Below are positions 41,528 to 51,036 of a stretch of DNA of 64,000 nt, piece after piece. A program made the translations under genes and the position numbers. The notes beneath the pieces are model-generated. The model searched no databases, was not told the DNA's origin, and worked only from the letters and a program-made list of their open reading frames with translations. This DNA is from JBHJGS01 sp050331575. Lineage in GTDB: Bacteria > Pseudomonadota > Alphaproteobacteria > Sphingomonadales > Rhodothalassiaceae. The DNA is taken from NCBI GenBank assembly GCA_050331575.1, contig JBHJGS010000003.1, positions 1 to 64,000 of the forward strand. Reading direction: 5' to 3'. Every line of letters begins with the position of its first letter. The first letter of the stretch is position 1.

Positions 41528-42745
41528 ATGAAAACACTGCGGTTCATTTTTGGCGGCTTCATCTTGTTGGTCCTGGTGGTGCTCGGCGTCGGCTTGCTCA
41601 TGCCGCGGACCATCAGTGTGGAGCGGACGCGCCTGATCCAGGCGCCGCCACATATCGTTTTCGATTTGATCGACGACTTCCGGGCCTTCAATGCCTGGTC
41701 GCCGTGGACAGCGGATGTGGAGCAGGTGCGGTTCGATTATTTCGGTCCAAAGGAGGGGGTCGGCCACAAAATGCAATGGCAGTCGCCGGACCCGTCGATT
41801 GGCTATGGCCATCAGGAGATCCTGTCGCTCAAGCATAATGAGTTCATCCGCACCGCCATCTCGTTCGGTGACCGCGGCCGCGCCTTTGGCTATTTCGCGC
41901 TGGATCCCGTGGGCGAGGCGACCTCGGTTCGCTGGGGCTTCCAGACCGATCTTGGGGTCAATCCGCTCGCGCGCTATTATGGGCTGGTCATGCCCGGTCA
42001 GATCCGCAGCGATTTCGATCAGGGCCTAGACCGGTTGGCCGCCATGGCCGAGCAGCACGCCCAGGAAACGGAGCGAGACGCACGGCCGGACGCTGGCCCC
42101 GCGCGCGGCCGGCTGCGCCTGGCGCAGGCCAATTTCGTGCCGGATGAGCGCTTTGCCGCACTGCTGGAAGACTATCAGCCGCAAGGCAGCATTGACCCGA
42201 TGATGGATCTCAGCGGCATGAGCCCGGATGCCCTGGCACGCGTGTTCGCAGATGTTGAACCGGCGGCCGGTCCAATGATCGCCCTGGGGACCGTGGCGCC
42301 GGTCACCCTTGCCTTGTTCGAAACCCGGTCCGGCAGCGCGGCAGAGGACAAGGACGAGGCGCTGGGCAGCGCCTTCTTTAAATTGAACGAATTTCGGCGG
42401 TCGCAGGATCTGGATCAGGCCGGCTTTGCCCGCACCATCCATCTGCATCAGAATGAGGATCAGGTGAATATGCTGGCCGCGATCCCGGTGCGCGGTGATC
42501 CCGCCAACGTGCCCGACGGCGTGCGCTTGGCGGAAAGCTACAGCGGCACGGTGGTGCGCGGCGTTCATGTCGGGCCCTATTCCGAAATCGACACCACCTA
42601 TGATCAACTCGCTGCCTTCATCGAGCGGCAGGGCTTGGAGGTGGTCGGCCCGGCTTGGGAGGAATATGCCGAGATGCCGGAGACGACGCCGGAGGACCGC
42701 CTGGTCACCTTCATCTTCTTCCCGATCGCCGAACCGGAGCTTTAG
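41528..42745 (+). CDS. Membrane-anchored SRPBCC (START-like) protein fused to a GyrI-like effector-binding domain
   Basis: The 405-residue protein starts with one membrane helix (FGGFILLVLVVLGVGLLM). An SRPBCC polyketide-cyclase-like domain follows (about 35-170; ISVERTRLIQAPPHIVFDLI, FNAWSPW). The C-terminal GyrI/AraC effector-binding-like domain (about 250-400) has VHVGPYSEIDTTYDQL. Both domains bind small hydrophobic or cationic ligands in other proteins, but no ligand is known for this combination. The ATG at 41528 follows GGGGAGAAGG. A GC hairpin (42754-42770) separates it from the convergent alaS gene. Confidence 0.82.
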   Translation: MKTLRFIFGGFILLVLVVLGVGLLMPRTISVERTRLIQAPPHIVFDLIDDFRAFNAWSPWTADVEQVRFDYFGPKEGVGHKMQWQSPDPSIGYGHQEILSLKHNEFIRTAISFGDRGRAFGYFALDPVGEATSVRWGFQTDLGVNPLARYYGLVMPGQIRSDFDQGLDRLAAMAEQHAQETERDARPDAGPARGRLRLAQANFVPDERFAALLEDYQPQGSIDPMMDLSGMSPDALARVFADVEPAAGPMIALGTVAPVTLALFETRSGSAAEDKDEALGSAFFKLNEFRRSQDLDQAGFARTIHLHQNEDQVNMLAAIPVRGDPANVPDGVRLAESYSGTVVRGVHVGPYSEIDTTYDQLAAFIERQGLEVVGPAWEEYAEMPETTPEDRLVTFIFFPIAEPEL

Positions 42746-42753
42746 ATCGGTTA

Positions 42754-42770
42754 AGCGCGGCCACCGCGCT
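42754..42770. terminator. GC-rich hairpin between convergent genes
   Basis: AGCGCGG and CCGCGCT form a perfect seven-base-pair stem with a CCA loop, 8 bases after the SRPBCC/GyrI stop and 46 bases beyond the alaS stop. There is no T-run, so it is at best a weak bidirectional terminator. Confidence 0.35.
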
Positions 42771-42816
42771 AACCCGTCGCGGGCGACCCCGGGACGTGGG
42801 TAATCCGGCCGCGTTC

Positions 42817-45489
42817 TTAGGCCGCCATCGCCTTTAACTGGTCGCGCACGGCTTGCAAGGCGGCATCGGCAGCGTCGCCGTTGGGGCCGCCGGCCTGGGC
42901 CATGTCCGGGCGGCCGCCGCCGCCTTTGCCGCCAACCGCCGCGGCTGCCGCACGGGCCAAATCCACCGCATTATAGCGGCCGGTCAGATCCTGCGTGACG
43001 CCGATGACCAGGCTGGCCTTGCCGTCATTGACCGCAATGAAGGCAACAATACCGGAACCAAGCTGCTTCTTCGCCGCATCGGCCATGCCACGCAGATCCT
43101 TCGGCGCCACATCCGGCAGCACACGGCCCAGAAAGGCCGTGCCACCGACATCTTCCTGCGCCGGCTGCTCGGCCTTGGCGCCGCCGCTGAGCGCCAATTG
43201 TTTCTTCGCCTCGGCCAGTTCGCGTTCCAGGCGGCGGCGCTCCTCACTGAGGCTGCGCACGCGATCAACCAACTCTGCCGGTGCCACCTTCAAGGCGCCG
43301 GCGGCGTCCTTTAGCGCCTGTTCCTGTTGCAGCAGATAGCGCCTGGCGGCCTCCCCAGTCAGCGCCTCGATACGGCGGATGCCGGCGGAGACGGCCGATT
43401 CCGCGACGATCTTGAACAGCGCGATATCGCCCAACCGACGCACATGGGTGCCGCCGCACAATTCCACCGACCAGTTGCCATGGGATTTGGCCGGATCCCG
43501 ACCCATCGACACCACGCGCACCTCGTCGCCATATTTCTCGCCGAACAAGGCGATGGCGCCGGCCTTCAGCGCCTCATCATAGGCCATCTGGCGGGTGGCG
43601 ACCTCTTCATTGGCGCGGATCATGGCATTCACCCGCGCCTCCACCTCGGTGAGTTCGGAGTCGCTGATCGGCTTGGGGTGGGAAATATCGAACCGCAGCC
43701 GATCTTCGGCGACAAGCGAGCCCTTTTGGGCAACATGCTCGCCCAGCACCTGCCTGAGCGCTTCATGCAGCAGATGGGTCGCGGAATGATTGGCGCGCAG
43801 CTTCATCCGCCGCTCGGCATCGACGGCCAGATGCACCTTGTCGCCGACGCGGATGCGCCCCTCCGCCACCCGCGCCAGATGCACGAACACACCGCCGGCG
43901 CGCTTCTTCACATCCTCCACGCTCAACCGGCCGGCCGGCCCCGCAACCGTGCCGGTATCGCCGATCTGGCCGCCGGATTCGGCATAAAACGGCGTCTGGT
44001 CCAGCACCAAGGCAACGCTTTCCCCGGTCCCGGCGGCCTCGACCTGCTCGCCGCCCTGTAGCAGCGCGACGACATGACCCTCCGCCTCGGTGCGGTCATA
44101 GCCCAGGAAGCGGGTGTCGCCATGCGCCTGGTGCACGGCGAACCAATGCGCCTCTTCCGCCGCCTCGCCGGAACCCGCCCAGGCCGCGCGCGCCTTGCGC
44201 TTCTGCTCCTGCATCGCCGCGTCGAAGCCGGCCTGATCGACGCTGCGTCCCTGCAGGCGCAGGGCATCCTGGGTCAGGTCCAGCGGAAAGCCATAGGTGT
44301 CATAGAGCTTGAAGGCGACATCGCCCGGCAGGTCTGACCCTTGTGGCAGAGCGGCCACCGCCTCGTCCAACAAGGCCAAGCCCCGGGCCAGCGTCTCGCG
44401 GAACCGGTCTTCCTCATGACGCAGAGTCTCCGTGATCAGGGCGCCGGCGCGGGTCAGTTCCGGAAATGCCGCGGCCATCTTGTTCTGCAGCACCGGCACC
44501 AAGCGATGAAGCAACAGATCCTCCGCGCCCAGCAGATGGGCATGGCGCACCGCCCGGCGTAGGATCCGCCGCAGCACATAGCCCCGGCCTTCGTTAGACG
44601 GCAACACGCCATCGGCAATCAGGAAGCTGGTGGCGCGCAGATGATCCGCGATGACCCGGTGCGACGCGCGCGCCGCGCCCTCGGCCTTCACGCCGGTGAG
44701 GCTTTCCGACGCCTCGATCAGCGCGCGAAAGATGTCGGTCTCGTAATTGTCATGGGTGCCCTGCAGCACCGCGGCGATGCGTTCCAGCCCCATGCCGGTG
44801 TCGATGCTGGGTTTGGGCAGATCCTTGCGGCTGCCGTCGTCCTGAGCATCATATTGCATGAACACCAGGTTCCAGATTTCCACGAAGCGGTCGCCGTCCT
44901 CGTCGGGACTTCCCGGCGGGCCGCCGGCAATGTGCGGACCGTGATCGAAAAAGATCTCCGAACAGGGCCCACACGGACCGGTCGGACCCATCGACCAGAA
45001 ATTGTCGCTGGTGGCGATGCGGATGATGCGCTCGTCGGGCAGACCAGCGATCCGTTTCCACAAGTCGAACGCTGCGTCATCCTCGTTATACACCGTCACG
45101 ATCAAGCGATCCTTGGGCAGGGCAAAGGTCTCCGTGACCAGCGCCCAGGCCGCCTCGATCGCGCCCTCCTTGAAATAATCACCGAACGAGAAATTACCGA
45201 GCATTTCAAAGAACGTGTGGTGCCGGGCGGTGTAGCCGACATTGTCCAGATCATTATGCTTGCCGCCGGCGCGCACGCATTTCTGTGACGACACCGCGCG
45301 CGCATAGTCTCGCCGCTCCGCCCCGGTGAAGACATTCTTGAACGGCACCATGCCGGCATTGTTAAACAACAAGGTCGGGTCGTTCTGCGGCACCAAGGGT
45401 GCGGACGGCACCACGACATGGTCGCGCGCCTCGAAAAAAGACAAAAACGCCGACCGGATCTGGTCGGTCATTCGGGGATTGGAAGACAT
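42817..45489 (-). CDS. alaS: Alanyl-tRNA synthetase
   Basis: This class II synthetase charges tRNA-Ala and edits Ser/Gly mischarging. The 890-residue protein has the catalytic core beginning DQIRSAFLSFFEARDH, with NAGMVPFKN and RHHTFFEMLGNFSFGDYF. The editing domain carries zinc ligands HSATHLLHEAL and CGGTHV (about 560-665), and the Gly-rich C-Ala domain is at the C-terminus. The ATG at 45489 gives MSSNPRMTDQ; an ATG six codons later is possible. In many Alphaproteobacteria alaS follows recA; here the upstream neighbour is a divergent CDF transporter instead. Confidence 0.97.
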   Translation of the reverse strand: MSSNPRMTDQIRSAFLSFFEARDHVVVPSAPLVPQNDPTLLFNNAGMVPFKNVFTGAERRDYARAVSSQKCVRAGGKHNDLDNVGYTARHHTFFEMLGNFSFGDYFKEGAIEAAWALVTETFALPKDRLIVTVYNEDDAAFDLWKRIAGLPDERIIRIATSDNFWSMGPTGPCGPCSEIFFDHGPHIAGGPPGSPDEDGDRFVEIWNLVFMQYDAQDDGSRKDLPKPSIDTGMGLERIAAVLQGTHDNYETDIFRALIEASESLTGVKAEGAARASHRVIADHLRATSFLIADGVLPSNEGRGYVLRRILRRAVRHAHLLGAEDLLLHRLVPVLQNKMAAAFPELTRAGALITETLRHEEDRFRETLARGLALLDEAVAALPQGSDLPGDVAFKLYDTYGFPLDLTQDALRLQGRSVDQAGFDAAMQEQKRKARAAWAGSGEAAEEAHWFAVHQAHGDTRFLGYDRTEAEGHVVALLQGGEQVEAAGTGESVALVLDQTPFYAESGGQIGDTGTVAGPAGRLSVEDVKKRAGGVFVHLARVAEGRIRVGDKVHLAVDAERRMKLRANHSATHLLHEALRQVLGEHVAQKGSLVAEDRLRFDISHPKPISDSELTEVEARVNAMIRANEEVATRQMAYDEALKAGAIALFGEKYGDEVRVVSMGRDPAKSHGNWSVELCGGTHVRRLGDIALFKIVAESAVSAGIRRIEALTGEAARRYLLQQEQALKDAAGALKVAPAELVDRVRSLSEERRRLERELAEAKKQLALSGGAKAEQPAQEDVGGTAFLGRVLPDVAPKDLRGMADAAKKQLGSGIVAFIAVNDGKASLVIGVTQDLTGRYNAVDLARAAAAAVGGKGGGGRPDMAQAGGPNGDAADAALQAVRDQLKAMAA

Positions 45490-45632
45490 CTGACGCTATC
45501 CGTGCAACAATCTGCACGGCCGCTTGTAAGCCCGAATGGGCTCAGGCTACAAGGGTGGGTGTCACCGCAAGGCCGCACCGCCGCGAAGCGGACGGATTGA
45601 CGCCTCCGCCGTCTCATGACACCTCCCGAACC

Positions 45633-46580
45633 ATGGCGCACGCGCACTCTCACAGCCACGATCACGCGCACTCCGCCAGCGAACACAGGTTGCTGGCCGC
45701 CTTCGGCGTGATCTTCGTGTTCATGCTGGTCGAAGTGATCGGTGGGATTTGGGCGGGGTCGCTGGCGCTTCTCGCCGACGCCGCGCACATGCTGACCGAC
45801 GCCGGCGCCTTGGGTCTGGCTTGGTATGCGCAGCGGCTGTCGCGGCGACCGGCGGACCCGGCCCGTCCTTACGGCTATGGCCGTATTCAGGTTCTGGCCG
45901 CGTTTGTGAACGGGCTGTCGCTGCTGGTGCTGTGCGTGTGGATCCTGGTTGAGGCGGTCGACCGCTTCTTGACCCCGGAAGAGGTGTTGGCCGGCCCAAT
46001 GATGGCGGTGGCGATTGCCGGGCTGCTCGCCAATGTGGTGGCGTTTGTGCTGCTGCACGGCGCGGAACAGTCGATGAATGTCCGCGGTGCCTTGCTGCAT
46101 GTGCTGGGCGATCTGCTCGGCTCGGTGGCAGCGCTGATCGCCGCAGCGGTCATCACCATGACCGGCTGGATGAGCATCGACCCGTTGCTGTCGCTTCTGG
46201 TCGTGGCCTTGATCGTGGTCAATGCCTGGCGGCTTGTGCGCCGCTCCGGACACATCTTGATGCAGGGCGCACCGGCGCATCTGGATGCCATGGACATCCG
46301 CGCAGCGCTGCAGGACGGCGTCACCGCGGCGGAAGCGGTCCATGATGTGCGGCTTTGGATGCTGACCGACGAGCATCCCTATCTGACGCTGCATCTGCGC
46401 ATTCGTCCCGAAGCCGATGCGCAAGCGGTGCTGATGCAGGCCAAAGACCTATTGCTGAAGCGCTTCGACATCCGCCATACCACCATTCAAATCGAACCGG
46501 GGCCGTGTCTGGATCCGCAGTTCCGCCTCGACACACAGCCGCAGCGCTCGCGCCTCGCGGATGACGGGAGAATGAGTTGA
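45633..46580 (+). CDS. Cation diffusion facilitator family transporter (Zn2+/Co2+ efflux, ZitB/CzcD-like)
   Basis: The 315-residue inner-membrane protein exports divalent metals in exchange for protons. A His-rich N-terminus (HAHSHSHDHAHS) precedes six predicted membrane helices. The transport-site motifs are LLADAAHMLTDA in helix II and HVLGDLLGS in helix V. A cytoplasmic C-terminal domain begins at about residue 210. The ATG at 45633 starts the His-rich tail. Its stop overlaps the start of the serine hydrolase gene (TGATG), so the two are translationally coupled. Confidence 0.93.
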   Translation: MAHAHSHSHDHAHSASEHRLLAAFGVIFVFMLVEVIGGIWAGSLALLADAAHMLTDAGALGLAWYAQRLSRRPADPARPYGYGRIQVLAAFVNGLSLLVLCVWILVEAVDRFLTPEEVLAGPMMAVAIAGLLANVVAFVLLHGAEQSMNVRGALLHVLGDLLGSVAALIAAAVITMTGWMSIDPLLSLLVVALIVVNAWRLVRRSGHILMQGAPAHLDAMDIRAALQDGVTAAEAVHDVRLWMLTDEHPYLTLHLRIRPEADAQAVLMQAKDLLLKRFDIRHTTIQIEPGPCLDPQFRLDTQPQRSRLADDGRMS

Positions 46581-48013
46581 TGCGCCTGATTGCCGCCGCC
46601 TTATGCGCTGTCAGCACCGTTTCGGCCTTCGCTCAGGAGACCGAGGCCACCATCGATGCCTATGCCGCGGGCTATAAGGCCGCCTTAACCTGCAGCGGCG
46701 TGTTCAATGCCGGCAAGTCTGTCGAACAAATCGCCGCGGACGAACTCACCGGCATCTATCCGCTGGTAGCTGAAACGGTGCAGGCGCTGCCCGCCGCGGT
46801 GATCGATCGGGAGGCCGGGCAAGTGCGCGTCCGCTATTCGCCGACCATGCCGCCACGCGTGGCGCAATGGCGCCCGCATCTGGGATGCGTGCAGTTGCCG
46901 GTCGGGGCGCCAGCCTCTGCCGGCAAACACATGCCGCGGATCACCGCTGATTGGCGCGACATCAATCCCCGGCAAGACGATGGTGCGCCCTGGACGCGCC
47001 ATGCCGCGATCAACGGATCCAGCGGCAATGCCGCACTCGATCAGGCGATCGACGCGGCATTCACCGGCGGCTTCGGCCAGGATGCCAAAACCTCCACGGT
47101 GTTGATCGCCACGCCCGACACGGTACTGGCCGAGCGCTATGCCGCAGGCTTTGACGAAACCACATCGCAACGGACCTGGTCGGTTGCCAAGAGCATCGCC
47201 GCCACCGTGATCGGCGCGGCCGCGCATCAGGGGCTGATCGACGTCAAGGCGCCGGCGGATCTGGCCAACTGGTCGCATCCGGTCGATCCGCGTGGCGCGA
47301 TCACCGTGGAACATTTGCTGCATATGAGCTCCGGGCTAGACAGCAACCGCGCCGGCAACCGCACCGATCGGCTCTATCTGGGCGGCGGCCTGGTCACCGA
47401 CACCGCGACCCAGCGCGCACTGGAGGCCAAGCCGGGCACGCGCTGGAAATATGCCAACAATGACACGCTGCTTGCGGTCCGCGCCCTAACCGAGCGTTTG
47501 GGCGGCGGTCAGGCCGCCTTGCGCTTCCCCTTCGAGGCGCTGCTGTACCGCATCGGCATGACCCACACGCGGCCGGAGACCGACTGGCGGGGTGACTTCA
47601 TCCTGTCCAGCCAGGTATGGACAACCGCCCGCGACCTGGCCCGCTTAGGCGTGCTATATCTGAACGATGGCGTTTGGGACGGAGAGCGGATCTTGCCGCC
47701 GGGCTGGGTGGCCTATGTGTCGACGCCGGCGCCGGCCCAGCCGCCTGAAACCGGCAGCCGCGGCGCCATTCCCGGCTATGGCGCGCAATGGTGGCTGTAC
47801 AATGAGCGCTTCCCGGAGCTGCCCAATGATGCCTTTGCCGCCCGGGGCAATCGTGGCCAATATGTCATGATCATCCCGTCGCGCGATCTGGTCATCGTGC
47901 GCCGCGGTTACGACCCCGCCGGCGGCGAAGGGTTTGAGCTCCACCGCTTCACCGAGGCGGTGCTCAAGGCTCTAGGAGTCATAGGCTTAAAGTGTTGCGT
48001 CCGGCCTCATTGA
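46580..48013 (+). CDS. Secreted serine hydrolase of the class C beta-lactamase/penicillin-binding-protein family
   Basis: The 477-residue protein has a signal peptide (MRLIAAALCAVSTVSAFAQ). An extra N-terminal region of about 130 residues precedes a beta-lactamase-fold domain with the SxxK motif SVAK (Ser201, Lys204) and the YxN motif YAN (Tyr291, Asn293). Related proteins are esterases, D-amino-acid peptidases or 6-aminohexanoate hydrolases; the substrate is not predictable. The ATG at 46580 overlaps the preceding TGA by one base. The last residues (LKCCVRPH) look atypical and may reflect a shifted or extended 3' end. Confidence 0.85.
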   Translation: MRLIAAALCAVSTVSAFAQETEATIDAYAAGYKAALTCSGVFNAGKSVEQIAADELTGIYPLVAETVQALPAAVIDREAGQVRVRYSPTMPPRVAQWRPHLGCVQLPVGAPASAGKHMPRITADWRDINPRQDDGAPWTRHAAINGSSGNAALDQAIDAAFTGGFGQDAKTSTVLIATPDTVLAERYAAGFDETTSQRTWSVAKSIAATVIGAAAHQGLIDVKAPADLANWSHPVDPRGAITVEHLLHMSSGLDSNRAGNRTDRLYLGGGLVTDTATQRALEAKPGTRWKYANNDTLLAVRALTERLGGGQAALRFPFEALLYRIGMTHTRPETDWRGDFILSSQVWTTARDLARLGVLYLNDGVWDGERILPPGWVAYVSTPAPAQPPETGSRGAIPGYGAQWWLYNERFPELPNDAFAARGNRGQYVMIIPSRDLVIVRRGYDPAGGEGFELHRFTEAVLKALGVIGLKCCVRPH

Positions 48014-48068
48014 TCACCAAAGGTGAGCCAGTGAAATCGGGCACGCTCTAGCGCGCGGGCGGCCGGCG

Positions 48069-49484
48069 CTACTCCGCCAGGCTGAACGCTGCGGTTTGCG
48101 CCGGCGCCTTGGGCGGCTGATTCTCCAGATGCAGCAGGCGGCGTTCAGCCTTGATCGCCTCGGCAATCAGAAACGCCAATTCCAAGCTCTGGCTAGCATT
48201 CAGACGCGGGTCGCAGTGCGTGTGATAGCGCGAGGCCAGTGCCTCTTCGGTGATCGCCATGGCGCCGCCGGTGCATTCGGTGACATTGCCACCGGTCAGT
48301 TCCAGATGCACCCCGCCAGCATAGGTGCCCTCGGCGCGGTGGATCTCGAAAAACTCCTTCACCTCACCCAAAATTCGATCAAATGGACGGGTCTTGAAGC
48401 CGTTGGCGGTTTTCACGGTATTGCCGTGGACTGGATCACATGACCAGATCACGCTGCGGCCCTCTTGCTGGACGGCACGGATCAGCGGCGGCAGATGCTC
48501 TGCCACCTTGCCCTGACCGAACCGGCAGATCAGCGTCAGCCGGCCGGGCTCATCGCTGGGGTTGAGCCGATCGATCAGCGTGATCAGACCGTCAGCGGTC
48601 ATGCTTGGGCCAACCTTACAGGCGATCGGGTTGCCCAGCCCGCTGAGGAAGTGAATATGCGCCCCGTCCAGTTGGCGGGTCCGGTCGCCGCACCACAGCA
48701 GATGCGCGGAGGTGTCGTACCAGGCGCCGGACTGTTCGTCCTGGCGGGTCAGCGCTTCCTCATAGCCCAGCAGCAGCGCCTCGTGGCTGGTGTAAAATTC
48801 CGTGCCCTTCAGCTCCGGCACCGAAGCCGGGCCAACACCGCATGCCTCCATGAACTCCAGCGCTTCATTGATGCGGTCAGCGACATCGCCGAATTGCCGG
48901 GCCGCCGGCGTCGCAGCGATAAAGTCCAGTGTCCAGCCATGCACCTTGTTGAGATCGGCCAGACCGCCTTGGGCGAACGCCCGGAGCAGATTGACCGTCG
49001 CGGCGGCCTGGGCATAGGCGCGCAACATACGGCCCGGATCGGGCACACGCGCGGCTTCGGTGAACTCAATCCCGTTGACGATGTCGCCGCGATAAGACGG
49101 CAGGGTGACATCGCCCATCTGCTCGACATTGCTGGACCGCGGTTTGGCGAACTGGCCGGCCAGCCGGCCGACCTTGACCACCGGGCACGCCGCCGCAAAG
49201 GTCAAGACCACGGCCATTTGCAGCAGCACCCGGAAGGTATCCTGAACGCTCTGCGGGCTGAATTCGGCGAAGCTTTCCGCACAGTCGCCGCCCTGCAACA
49301 GGAAGGCCCGGCCAGCCGCGACATCGGCCAGGCGGGTTTTCAGACGCCGCGCTTCTTCAGGAAACACAAGCGGCGGATATTGGCGCAACGCCGCCTCGAC
49401 CTCGCCCACGCGGCCGGGGTCAGGATAGTCGGGCAACTGCTGGGCGGGCAAATCCCGCCAGCTGGATCGGGTCCACGCGGTCAT
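48069..49484 (-). CDS. aroG: Class II 3-deoxy-7-phosphoheptulonate (DAHP) synthase
   Basis: This enzyme condenses phosphoenolpyruvate and erythrose-4-phosphate in the first step of aromatic amino-acid synthesis. The 471-residue protein is of the plant-like class II type: WRDLPAQQLPDYPD at the start, then QGGDCAESF near 64-72, and GRLAGQFAKPRSS. The sequence IWSCDPVHGNT lies near 345-355 and HLELTGGNVTEC near the C-terminus. Cys and His metal ligands of the class are present. It follows gor on the same strand, a common alphaproteobacterial order. Confidence 0.96.
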   Translation of the reverse strand: MTAWTRSSWRDLPAQQLPDYPDPGRVGEVEAALRQYPPLVFPEEARRLKTRLADVAAGRAFLLQGGDCAESFAEFSPQSVQDTFRVLLQMAVVLTFAAACPVVKVGRLAGQFAKPRSSNVEQMGDVTLPSYRGDIVNGIEFTEAARVPDPGRMLRAYAQAAATVNLLRAFAQGGLADLNKVHGWTLDFIAATPAARQFGDVADRINEALEFMEACGVGPASVPELKGTEFYTSHEALLLGYEEALTRQDEQSGAWYDTSAHLLWCGDRTRQLDGAHIHFLSGLGNPIACKVGPSMTADGLITLIDRLNPSDEPGRLTLICRFGQGKVAEHLPPLIRAVQQEGRSVIWSCDPVHGNTVKTANGFKTRPFDRILGEVKEFFEIHRAEGTYAGGVHLELTGGNVTECTGGAMAITEEALASRYHTHCDPRLNASQSLELAFLIAEAIKAERRLLHLENQPPKAPAQTAAFSLAE

Positions 49485-49594
49485 CTATGCGCCTCGGTCG
49501 CTGAAGCTTTACGGGCTCCGCGGAGTCTATCGCGGCGCCATGTTCAACAGCAAGCCTATGCCAAAGGCGTTTCCAGCCGGTTATCCTTAACCGC

Positions 49595-50956
49595 TCAATC
49601 GCGCTTTTGCCGCATCAGCACGAATTCCTCCGCACTGGTTGGGTGGATGGCCACGGTGGCGTCCAGCTGCGCCTTGGTGACGCCGGCGCGCATGGCCACG
49701 GCCAGCCCTTGAATGATTTCCGGGGCGTCCGGCCCGATCATGTGAGCGCCGATGACCTTCTGGGTGCGATGGTCGACGACCAGCTTGGCGAAGGCGCGGC
49801 CGCTGCGGCCGGCCAGCGTGTGCTTCATCGGCCTGAAGTCGGAGACATAGATATCGGCCTGTCCCAACTGGCTGAGGGCCTCATCCTCTGTCACGCCGAC
49901 CGAGGCGATCGGGGGATTAGAAAACACCGCCGAGGGCACCATGCGATGATCCGCCCGCGTCGGCTGGTTGGCATATTTGCTCAGCGCGAAGGCATGGCCT
50001 TCCTTGATCGCCACCGGCGTCAGGGCGACTCGATCGGTGACGTCGCCGACAGCATAGATATGCTTCAGATTGGATTGCGAATATTCGTCGACGATCACCG
50101 CGCAATTCGGCGCCAGGTCGACACCGTTCTTCTGCAGGCCCAGGCCGATGGCGTTGGGCCGCCGGCCAATCGCGAACATCACCTGGTCGACCTCCAAGGT
50201 CTCTCCGGAGGTGAGCGAAACGGTCAAGCCGCGATTGGTCTTGTCGATATGGGTGATGGTCTGGTTCACGATCAGGCCGACGCCCTGATCGGTTAAGGCT
50301 TGGGTCAGCCGGTCGCGCAGATCCTCGTCGAAGCCGCGCAAGATCTTGTCTTTGCGATAGATCAGCGTGGTCTCGCTGCCCAAGCCATTGAAGATGCCCG
50401 CAAATTCCACGGCAATATAGCCCCCGCCGGCAATCAGAATGCGTTTGGGCTGATCGTCCAGATGAAACACCTCATTGGAGGTGATGGCATGTTCCACCCC
50501 GGGAATATCGGGCAGATTGGGCGTGCCGCCGGTGGCGATCAGGATGGTCTCCGCGGTCACCGGCTTGCCGTCTAGATCGACTGTGTGCGGGTCGGCCAAG
50601 ACACCGCGGGCCTGGTGGATGGTGACGCCGGCCTTCTTCAGCGTCTGCATGTAAAGCCCGTTCAAGCGGTCGATTTCGGCATCCTTGTTGGCAATGAGTG
50701 TCTGCCAGTCAAATCGGGGCTCGCCCTCGACCGTCCAACCATAGCCACGGGCGTCTTCGAAATCCTCGCGATAGTGGGCCGCATAAACCATCAGCTTTTT
50801 CGGCACACAGCCGCGGATCACGCAGGTGCCGCCGACGCGATGCTCCTCCGCGATGCCGACGCGTGCGCCGTAGCTGGAGGCAATGCGGGCGGCGCGCACG
50901 CCACCGGAGCCCGCACCAATAACGAACAGGTCATAATCGAAGGAAGAAGAGGCCAT
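49595..50956 (-). CDS. gor: Glutathione-disulfide reductase
   Basis: This flavoenzyme uses NADPH to keep glutathione reduced. The 453-residue protein has the FAD motif VIGAGSGGVRAA, the redox disulfide GGTCVIRGC (Cys45 and Cys50) and the NADPH-binding GGGYIAVEFAG near 174-184. A second FAD motif reads IYAVGDVTDR, and the C-terminal active-site His/Glu lies in AIHPTSAEEF. The length is normal. It belongs to the minus-strand run glmU-glmS-oxygenase-gor-aroG, with 80 bases to the oxygenase gene and 110 to aroG. Confidence 0.96.
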   Translation of the reverse strand: MASSSFDYDLFVIGAGSGGVRAARIASSYGARVGIAEEHRVGGTCVIRGCVPKKLMVYAAHYREDFEDARGYGWTVEGEPRFDWQTLIANKDAEIDRLNGLYMQTLKKAGVTIHQARGVLADPHTVDLDGKPVTAETILIATGGTPNLPDIPGVEHAITSNEVFHLDDQPKRILIAGGGYIAVEFAGIFNGLGSETTLIYRKDKILRGFDEDLRDRLTQALTDQGVGLIVNQTITHIDKTNRGLTVSLTSGETLEVDQVMFAIGRRPNAIGLGLQKNGVDLAPNCAVIVDEYSQSNLKHIYAVGDVTDRVALTPVAIKEGHAFALSKYANQPTRADHRMVPSAVFSNPPIASVGVTEDEALSQLGQADIYVSDFRPMKHTLAGRSGRAFAKLVVDHRTQKVIGAHMIGPDAPEIIQGLAVAMRAGVTKAQLDATVAIHPTSAEEFVLMRQKRD

Positions 50957-51036
50957 GAATGGGTAAGGTCCTGACTGCCAGCCTGAAGGATCGGCACTTA
51001 GGCGGCAGCCGGCATCAAATCAAGCAAGGTGTCGCC

